DNA of 10,854 nucleotides from Candidatus Egerieousia excrementavium. Lineage in GTDB: Bacteria > Bacteroidota > Bacteroidia > Bacteroidales > UBA932. The notes under the pieces were generated by a model. That model saw nothing but the letters and a program-made list of their open reading frames with translations. It was not told where the DNA came from and searched no databases. Where the stretch lies: positions 1-10,854 of the forward strand of contig JADINB010000056.1 of NCBI GenBank assembly GCA_017694275.1, written 5' to 3'. The position numbers and the translations under genes were made by a program. Shown here one piece after another: positions 6,378-10,854 of this stretch (its first letter is position 1; the number at the start of each line of letters is the position of its first letter).

Positions 6378-7182
6378 TGTTGAAAAATCTGTTCAATATG
6401 CGTATTATGGTCACAAACAAGGCGGCAGAGAGAATATAAAGCAATATGTAGGAGAAGATGCCGAAATTCTCCGACACAATCTCAAGCAGAGTGGTATCAA
6501 GTTCCATCTCTGGAAAGAGAAAGAGCATTGCCGCACTGAAACTGTTGTTTACAAAATGAATCAGGATTGCAAAGAGCAGCGACCCGGATCTGTAATAGAC
6601 CCACCCTATAAAAAGCCCTATTACAAAGGCGCCCAGAGCCTGATAAAGGTTAAGATGTATGAGCGCAAAAATAAATGCGCTCCATGTTATGGCCTTTGCA
6701 GCAGACATCCGCTGCAGCATTCCTCTCAACATTATGCCCCTGATGAAAAACTCTTCCAGCAAGGGAGCGGCAATGACAACAGAGAGCACATTCCATAACG
6801 GATCTTCCAGGATTGCCCCGTACAGATTGTCTATCAGATAGTCTGGAATCTCGACAAGCGAAGAAAACGGCTCCAGTATTATTACCGAAAGCAGCAGGGT
6901 TGCAAGGGCCAGAAGAAATGCCACTGCACAGAGTGCCGGCATGGAACTCCTGATTTTCCTGTCGAGTGGAACGCAGGGCGCATCAGGCTTTCTGCCGGCA
7001 GCCCTTCCCTTGATGAGCACATATATGAAAGCCGGGAGAAATGGTATGACATAAGATACCAGTGCGTTTCCGGAAACAAGAAGGAACGGCAGGCCCAAAA
7101 GGCTTCCTGCAACAACAATAAGAAAGACTATAATCCAACACTGCCCGAATGTCGGCAGAAAACAGGAGATGTTCCTAAACAT
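6343..7182 (-). CDS. CPBP-family intramembrane metalloprotease
   Basis: A 279-residue polytopic membrane protein with about eight hydrophobic segments. The CPBP/Abi (type II CAAX-protease-like) motifs are intact. They are EE-x-x-x-R at E143, E144 and R148; F-x-x-x-H at F172-H176; and H-x-x-x-N at H209-N213. These residues form the glutamate/histidine site of the family within the membrane. Bacterial members serve diverse and mostly unknown roles, including peptide maturation, self-immunity and membrane-protein processing, and nothing here reveals the substrate. The ATG lies inside the end of the nucleotidyltransferase gene (8-base overlap) and the 3' end overlaps the isomerase-like gene by 35 bases. 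It is therefore locked into the operon and probably translationally coupled on both sides. No bacteriocin-like small gene lies beside it. Confidence 0.9.
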   Translation of the reverse strand: MFRNISCFLPTFGQCWIIVFLIVVAGSLLGLPFLLVSGNALVSYVIPFLPAFIYVLIKGRAAGRKPDAPCVPLDRKIRSSMPALCAVAFLLALATLLLSVIILEPFSSLVEIPDYLIDNLYGAILEDPLWNVLSVVIAAPLLEEFFIRGIMLRGMLQRMSAAKAITWSAFIFALIHLNLYQALGAFVIGLFIGWVYYRSGSLLFAILIHFVNNSFSAAMLFLFPEMELDTTLLEIVSENFGIFSYILLYILSAALFVTIIRILNRFFNNAKKEKEVISA

Positions 7183-8077
7183 TATACAGATTTGCGGGAT
7201 ATTCTCCCTTCTCTATCATTTCTGCAATTTTAGCTGTTACAAGGGCCTTGTCCTCCCTGTATGTGACACCGAACCATTTGTCCGGTGTGGAGAGCACCTT
7301 TACAGTGGCAAGGTGCGCCTCTATTGCACTGTTTACAATAAACGGTATGTAAAACTCCTTTTTAAGGTCTGAGCCTGACTCCGCAAGGAACTTTCTGAAA
7401 AGTTCCTCCCCGAACCTGAAAATTTCCGGAGTGAAACCCCACATGTTCATGGAAGTGGGGGCATGGTTGTCGAGCAGATGCCTCACACCGTCCATGGCGT
7501 CGCCACAGATACCATCCGGCCCGGCCTTTACGTTGTGGTGCTCCTCAACGCCCGTAAGATAGTTGCCGCTGTCTACGTAACAGATACCGCGCGAAACGGT
7601 CCCGCTCTCAGAAAGAGTCTTTTCCAGGCTGAACCCCACCATGGAGTACTCGCCCTCCCTGCATTTGAGAAGGAAATCTGCCAGCACCTCGAACGAGTGT
7701 CTTCCGTAGAAATCGTCTGCATTTATGACTGCAAACGGAGTATCTATCACGTCTGCCGCCATCAGCACCGCATGGCCCGTACCCCAGGGCTTCTCCCTTG
7801 CCGGATTCAGCGAAAACCCCTCCGGCAGTTTGTCGAGCTCCTGCTCCACCAGAACCACATCTGTAATATTCCTGTATTTTGAAACTATCTTCTCCTCGAA
7901 TTCTTCTCTGAAATGGCGTCTTACCACAAAGACAACCTTGCCGAAGCCTGCACGCACGGCATCGTATACGGAATAGTCCATTATGGCTTCCCCGCCCGGC
8001 CCCACGACATCCAACTGCTTGAGTCCGCCATACCTGCTGCCTGCACCGGCAGCCAAAACTAATAATGTTGGTTTCAT
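7175..8077 (-). CDS. Sugar-1-phosphate nucleotidyltransferase (NTP_transferase family)
   Basis: A 300-residue cytoplasmic enzyme of the GalU/RmlA-like GT-A fold. The N-terminus shows the nucleotide-binding signature LAAGAGSRYGGLKQ (8-21), with R15 and K20. The metal-binding Asp pair is in NADDFYG (119-125), and GTGHAVL (99-105) contributes to the base and sugar pocket. The C-terminal SDLKKEFYIP (236-245) and WFGVTYREDK (268-277) are typical of a widespread Bacteroidetes group usually annotated only as nucleotidyltransferase. It should join an NTP to a sugar-1-phosphate, releasing pyrophosphate, but which sugar and base cannot be read from the sequence. It heads the four-gene minus-strand operon. 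Its promoter faces that of the DivIC gene, and its TAG overlaps the next start. Confidence 0.9.
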   Translation of the reverse strand: MKPTLLVLAAGAGSRYGGLKQLDVVGPGGEAIMDYSVYDAVRAGFGKVVFVVRRHFREEFEEKIVSKYRNITDVVLVEQELDKLPEGFSLNPAREKPWGTGHAVLMAADVIDTPFAVINADDFYGRHSFEVLADFLLKCREGEYSMVGFSLEKTLSESGTVSRGICYVDSGNYLTGVEEHHNVKAGPDGICGDAMDGVRHLLDNHAPTSMNMWGFTPEIFRFGEELFRKFLAESGSDLKKEFYIPFIVNSAIEAHLATVKVLSTPDKWFGVTYREDKALVTAKIAEMIEKGEYPANLYNV

Positions 8078-8098
8078 ATCGCTAAATTATTACCTTTG
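8067..8098 (+). promoter_or_regulatory. Promoter for the DivIC-family gene
   Basis: GTTG (8067-8070) lies 20 bases before TACCTTTG (8091-8098), an exact TAnnTTTG -7 box with correct spacing; the -33 box is one base off. The -33 element lies within the first codons of the nucleotidyltransferase gene on the other strand. The expected transcript start is about 8102-8106, leaving about 30 leader bases before the ATG at 8136. Confidence 0.68.
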
Positions 8099-8110
8099 CG
8101 CTAAAGTATG

Positions 8111-8143
8111 CAAAGATACTAAAAATTCGCACTCGATGCCAAA
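8111..8143 (-). promoter_or_regulatory. Promoter for the nucleotidyltransferase operon
   Basis: Read on the minus strand, TTTG (8143-8140) lies 21 bases before TATCTTTG (8118-8111), so both boxes match the Bacteroidetes consensus. The -33 box falls inside the first codons of the divergent DivIC gene. The expected transcript start is about 8103-8107, giving a leader of roughly 27 bases. It faces the plus-strand promoter, with only 12 bases between the two -7 boxes. Confidence 0.7.
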
Positions 8144-8462
8144 CAAGACCATAAAGGATAAAATCAAGGAGAACAAGGCCCTTAAAATATTCAGGAACAA
8201 GTATCTGCTTGTCACATTAGCCTTTATTGCATGGGTTTTGTTCATAGATTCCAACAATATTCTCACATGGATGTCAGACTTGAAGGAACTTTCTGCACAG
8301 CGCCGTCAGATAGAATATTACAGGGAGGCAATCAGAAAGACCGACGAGCAGCTCAAGGAACTGCGTTCCAACCGCGACAGTCTCGAGAAGTTCGCACGGG
8401 AGCAGTACTTTTTCCACCGCCCCGATGAAGAAGTCTTCATAACAGACGAAAACCGGCAGTAA
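8136..8462 (+). CDS. Septum formation initiator protein, FtsB/DivIC family
   Basis: A 108-residue bitopic membrane protein. It has a short Lys-rich cytoplasmic N-terminus (1-22), one membrane span (about 23-38) and an extracytoplasmic coiled coil (about 45-85, rich in Glu, Arg, Leu and Gln). It ends with the family-typical FAREQYFFHRPDEEVFI (86-102). Members belong to the FtsB/FtsL/FtsQ (DivIC/FtsL/DivIB) complex that activates septal peptidoglycan synthesis. The open frame extends upstream to 7983, but that part lies across the divergent gene and the promoter. ATG at 8136, about 30 bases after the predicted transcript start, is the credible start. Its TAA (8460-8462) directly abuts the stop of the convergent HAD gene. 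It could equally be called FtsB or DivIC. Confidence 0.9.
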   Translation: MPNKTIKDKIKENKALKIFRNKYLLVTLAFIAWVLFIDSNNILTWMSDLKELSAQRRQIEYYREAIRKTDEQLKELRSNRDSLEKFAREQYFFHRPDEEVFITDENRQ

Positions 8463-9236
8463 TCAGGAATCCAAAAGAGAGAGCAGGCTGTCTGACTCGT
8501 ATGTCGGCCCGCCGTCGCATGCCCTGTGGCAAGGGTTGTAGTAAAACTGGTCTATCCCGAAAATCTGAGCCCCTTCTATGTCGTTGGCAAAATCGTCTCC
8601 AACCATAATAGTCTGGCTCTTTATAATGTCGCGGTTCTGCTTGTCGGCACAGGCCTCTTTCCCGCACAGAGCCTCAAGTGCGGCCCTGAATATGAACGGA
8701 GAGGGTTTGTGCGCCCCAACCTCTTCAGAAATTATGACAGCGTCCATGAAATCCAGAATTCCGGAATTGCCCAGCTTGCCGTACTGTATCTCCTTAAAAC
8801 CGTTGCTTACCGCAGCAATCTTACAGCCCCTGCGCCTGAGTTCGGCCAGCACCTTGTATGCACCAGGTTCAAGTTCCTTTTCATAAGGCATCCTGTAGAG
8901 ATAGTTTTCAGAGAACCTGCTGCTGAAATCCAGGAGCATCTCCCTGTCTGAAAATTCGTCTGCCATCTCCCCGCCCTCTTCCACATATTTCAGAAAAGTC
9001 TCGTAAAAACGCGAAATGCGCAGCTGCTCCTTTGAAAGCAGCCCTGCCTCATACTGCTGCCACAGAAGCCTGTTTACGCTGTCGTAGCGTCTGAAAAACT
9101 CCTCTTTTGAAAAGACATGCAGTCTCCTGTGCAGGTCATAGAAATCCAGGAGGGAAAAAATCACTCTCTTTGAATTTGAGTCAAAGGCCCACAAGGTCCG
9201 GTCTATGTCAAACAGATAGTAAGTATAACGTTTCAT
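8463..9236 (-). CDS. yjjG: HAD-superfamily hydrolase, YjjG-type pyrimidine 5'-nucleotidase
   Basis: A 257-residue cytoplasmic protein with all HAD motifs. Motif I is FDIDRTLW with nucleophile D10 and acid D12; motif II is VSNG with S144; motif III is K177 in HKPSP; motif IV is GDDFANDI with D214, D215 and D219. A helical cap (about 18-110) lies between motifs I and II. GDDFANDI-x-GAQIFGIDQFYYNP is typical of YjjG, which removes phosphate from non-canonical pyrimidine nucleotides. A small Cys/Lys-rich insert (191-207) precedes motif IV. I chose ATG at 9236 over the longer open frame (from 9266) because the protein then begins MKRYTYYLFDID, as in the family, and follows the stop of the upstream gene by one base. 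It is the last gene of its operon. The HAD class is certain; the substrate is inferred. Confidence 0.87.
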   Translation of the reverse strand: MKRYTYYLFDIDRTLWAFDSNSKRVIFSLLDFYDLHRRLHVFSKEEFFRRYDSVNRLLWQQYEAGLLSKEQLRISRFYETFLKYVEEGGEMADEFSDREMLLDFSSRFSENYLYRMPYEKELEPGAYKVLAELRRRGCKIAAVSNGFKEIQYGKLGNSGILDFMDAVIISEEVGAHKPSPFIFRAALEALCGKEACADKQNRDIIKSQTIMVGDDFANDIEGAQIFGIDQFYYNPCHRACDGGPTYESDSLLSLLDS

Positions 9237-9237
9237 T

Positions 9238-10515
9238 CTATTCTGCGGTATCGTCTGCAGCGGCAACCATTCCCGTACGGAGATTCCATGCCAGAGTGGC
9301 GTAATAGTCCAACAGATCCTGGTCTGCCGGATCGGGAATATAGGTACTCAGCCCGGAATATCTTGCCTCATCTATCGGCAGGTTTATGAAATAGGGAGTG
9401 GTAGCCTTGTAGACCACGGCCTGGTCGAGCGCTATCCTGAATGAGGCAATGGCCTCCGCGCTTCCGGCAAGTTTTGTCATGAAATCCTCCAGATCGTAGA
9501 AAAACGGAGTAGAGGCGTCCCTGAAATAGACCTGTACGTTGTTTTTGTTCAAAAGAGGCAGATTGTCGCGATATGTCTCAAACAGTGCTGCTGCCTCCAC
9601 GGCAACCTGCTCCAGGGCAGAAGTCCTGACCAGCGACACTGTGGCAGAGCGCATTGTCCCCGATTGCGAATCATAGTAGTTGTAGAACTCTTCCGCCACG
9701 CTCTGCAAATCCGGAGTGTCGGCAAAGAGAGGCTGGGCTATCTTATCGTACGGATAGCCGGTGCTTATCACCTCTGTCGGAGAGAAAAGCAGATAGTCTG
9801 TACTGTCTTTCAACTGGTAGGCCACCTCTATCCCACCCATGAAACAGGCATCGAAAATTATGAAAGAGACCTTGTAGGGCAGAGCTGAGGCCAGATCTGC
9901 AATTTCCATCTCAACTCCATCATCGCTTCCGAAAGAACGTGTATTGCCATAAGAGATGCCGCGCATGGCATCGAAATCAAGTTTTACGAGTTTTTCATCC
10001 CCAGGCCCGAGAGGAGTGCCGCCATCCTGCACCGTTCCGGAAATCTTCCGCGCTCCGTACATGGCATCGGCATAAGCTCCCTCCGGCAGCCACCCTGTTG
10101 CATGAGACCACAAGACAAGGCCAAAATCTTTTGCCGGAAAGAGAGTCTTTGTAACATTCATTGCAGATGCAAGCGCAGAGGATGTGGCGGAATTCATTGA
10201 CGGAAAGCGGTAGACAGTATCAACCGCCACGCCCCCGCCCGCTCCGTTAAGGTAGAGAAGCAGCGGAGCCTGGTCTGGAATATGGTAATAGACCACTATG
10301 TTTCCCTCATCTTCCGGAATATAGCCCTGCTTGAGAGATTCCAGATTGGCCACGGCATTGGCTGAAAGGTTGTTGTTGGCCGCCATATATATGAGCAGCG
10401 TCCTGTTCTTTTCGGTTCTCGACGGAGGGGTCTCGCTCACCCCCTCGCATGAGACGGAAAGGAGCACAAGACAGAATGCCGGCAGCAACCATATTTTTCT
10501 CAAAGAGTCTGTCAT
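9238..10515 (-). CDS. Clostripain-family (C11) cysteine peptidase, lipoprotein
   Basis: A 425-residue protein. The N-terminus has Arg/Lys at 6-7, a hydrophobic run (8-20) and a lipobox-like LLSVSC with C23, so it is probably a lipid-anchored envelope protein. The caspase-like C11 fold is shown by LLIYMAANNNLS (40-51), the catalytic His in LWSHATGW (H138) and the catalytic Cys in FDACFMGG (C224), preceded by the hydrophobic strand VSFII. Relatives of clostripain cleave after Arg or Lys and often self-process; the self-cleavage site is not evident here. The open frame extends to 10557, but ATG at 10515 puts the signal peptide at the true N-terminus and avoids overlapping the upstream gene, leaving 16 bases. 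Its TAG is one base from the ATG of the HAD gene, implying coupled translation. The C11 call is firm; targets are unknown. Confidence 0.88.
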   Translation of the reverse strand: MTDSLRKIWLLPAFCLVLLSVSCEGVSETPPSRTEKNRTLLIYMAANNNLSANAVANLESLKQGYIPEDEGNIVVYYHIPDQAPLLLYLNGAGGGVAVDTVYRFPSMNSATSSALASAMNVTKTLFPAKDFGLVLWSHATGWLPEGAYADAMYGARKISGTVQDGGTPLGPGDEKLVKLDFDAMRGISYGNTRSFGSDDGVEMEIADLASALPYKVSFIIFDACFMGGIEVAYQLKDSTDYLLFSPTEVISTGYPYDKIAQPLFADTPDLQSVAEEFYNYYDSQSGTMRSATVSLVRTSALEQVAVEAAALFETYRDNLPLLNKNNVQVYFRDASTPFFYDLEDFMTKLAGSAEAIASFRIALDQAVVYKATTPYFINLPIDEARYSGLSTYIPDPADQDLLDYYATLAWNLRTGMVAAADDTAE

Positions 10516-10520
10516 GGATG

Positions 10521-10551
10521 CAAAAATAACATTATTTGAAAATAAAGTAAA
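10521..10551 (-). promoter_or_regulatory. Weak candidate promoter before the clostripain-like gene
   Basis: On the minus strand TTTA (10551-10548) precedes TATTTTTG (10528-10521) by 19 bases. The -7 box is an exact TAnnTTTG match and the -33 box is one base off. The predicted transcript start falls at or next to the ATG at 10515, so any such transcript would be nearly leaderless. The region is AT-rich, so a chance match is quite possible, and read-through from the upstream gene may be the main source of expression. Confidence 0.3.
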
Positions 10552-10854
10552 CCGCAAGCACCAAAAAAACGCATGCTATAAGATGGTTGAGCCTGAAAGT
10601 CTCTGTCCTGAAAAAGAGCATGGAGAAAAGCACAAATACAACAAGGGTTATAACTTCTTGTATTACTTTAAGTTGCATTAATGTAAAAGGCCCGCCGAAG
10701 TTTTTGAAGCCTATTCTGTTGGCCGGGACCTGGAAGCAATACTCGAAAAAGGCCACGAGCCAGCTTATGACTATGACTGCAAACAGCCCCCACTTCGGAA
10801 AAAACCTTGCAGTGTCGAACTTAAGATGGCCGTACCAGGCCAATGTCATGAAAC
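10532..10854 (-). CDS. DMT-family small membrane protein (DUF486), 5' end cut by window
   Basis: The frame is open to the window edge; 106 residues are visible upstream of TAA at 10532-10534, with Phe before the first visible Met. Relatives begin with a short hydrophobic helix that reads on into MTFAWYGHLK, so the Met at 10849 is internal and a small N-terminal piece lies outside the window. Landmarks are AWYGHLKF, the span ISWLVAFFEYCFQVPANRIG, LKVIQEVITL and the C-terminal AVYFIFK, all typical of DUF486 (putative drug/metabolite transporter superfamily). About three more membrane helices are visible. The substrate is unknown. It is followed after 16 bases by the clostripain-like gene on the same strand, which suggests an operon. 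Confidence 0.88.
   Translation of the reverse strand, partial: FMTLAWYGHLKFDTARFFPKWGLFAVIVISWLVAFFEYCFQVPANRIGFKNFGGPFTLMQLKVIQEVITLVVFVLFSMLFFRTETFRLNHLIACVFLVLAVYFIFK

Noticed and set aside
6271..6798. A 175-codon plus-strand open frame opposite the CPBP and PMI-like genes
   Set aside because: Both minus-strand genes are clear family members there; the plus-strand product is Lys/Cys/His-rich without domain features, so it is a shadow frame.
6343..7182. CPBP protease as an abortive-infection or bacteriocin-immunity gene
   Set aside because: No toxin, precursor peptide or other defence gene lies nearby. It is embedded by overlaps in an operon of metabolic and housekeeping genes, so a defence reading is not supported.
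7983..8135. An upstream in-frame extension of the DivIC gene
   Set aside because: It crosses the divergent nucleotidyltransferase gene and both promoters. The family N-terminus and the predicted transcript start both fit ATG at 8136.
9238..10515. Clostripain-like protease as a caspase-type effector of a defence system
   Set aside because: It has a lipoprotein-like signal peptide and so acts outside the cytoplasm, and its neighbours are a DUF486 membrane protein and a nucleotidase, not sensor or effector genes.

Overview
The window reads as chromosomal DNA from a member of the Bacteroidales, with base composition near 50% G+C by eye. Three things point there. The gene content includes a DUF4906 surface protein, a two-domain L25/Ctc, a clostripain-family lipoprotein and a DivIC-like septum protein. 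The promoters match the Bacteroidetes TTTG / TAnnTTTG pattern. Most genes lack an obvious Shine-Dalgarno sequence. Genus cannot be fixed from this evidence; a Rikenellaceae-like or Bacteroides-like gut lineage is a guess.

Layout. 1-2235 (+): 3' part of a large DUF4906 cell-surface protein, closed by a strong intrinsic terminator. 2401-3711 (+): a secreted calcineurin-like phosphoesterase with its own promoter. 3804-5024 (+): an L25/Ctc - peptidyl-tRNA hydrolase operon with its own promoter and a structured leader. 8077-5016 (-): a four-gene operon of overlapping or nearly touching genes, namely a sugar-phosphate nucleotidyltransferase, a CPBP membrane protease, a degenerate phosphomannose-isomerase-like cupin protein with a His/Cys-rich tail, and an Hsp15-type S4 RNA-binding protein. 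8136-8462 (+): a DivIC/FtsB-family protein. 10854-8463 (-): a second tight operon with a small DMT-family membrane protein (cut by the window end), a clostripain-like lipoprotein protease and a YjjG-type HAD nucleotidase.

How they fit together. L25/Ctc, Pth and Hsp15 all bear on ribosome integrity and the rescue of peptidyl-tRNA, and they meet tail to tail at 5016-5024. The nucleotidyltransferase and the phosphomannose-isomerase relative suggest a link to sugar activation, but the isomerase relative has lost its zinc ligands, so catalysis by it is unlikely. The DivIC gene and the nucleotidyltransferase operon are divergent, and their promoters face each other across about 12 bp.

Coding density is very high. 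No gene-free stretch exceeds 300 bases; the longest gap is 2236-2400, which holds a terminator and a promoter. I found no tRNA, rRNA, CRISPR array, insertion sequence, toxin-antitoxin pair, recognisable defence system or prophage gene. Most of the window is ordinary housekeeping DNA. The points most worth following up are the pseudo-isomerase with the metal-binding tail, the facing promoters, the L25 leader and the altered metal site of the phosphoesterase.
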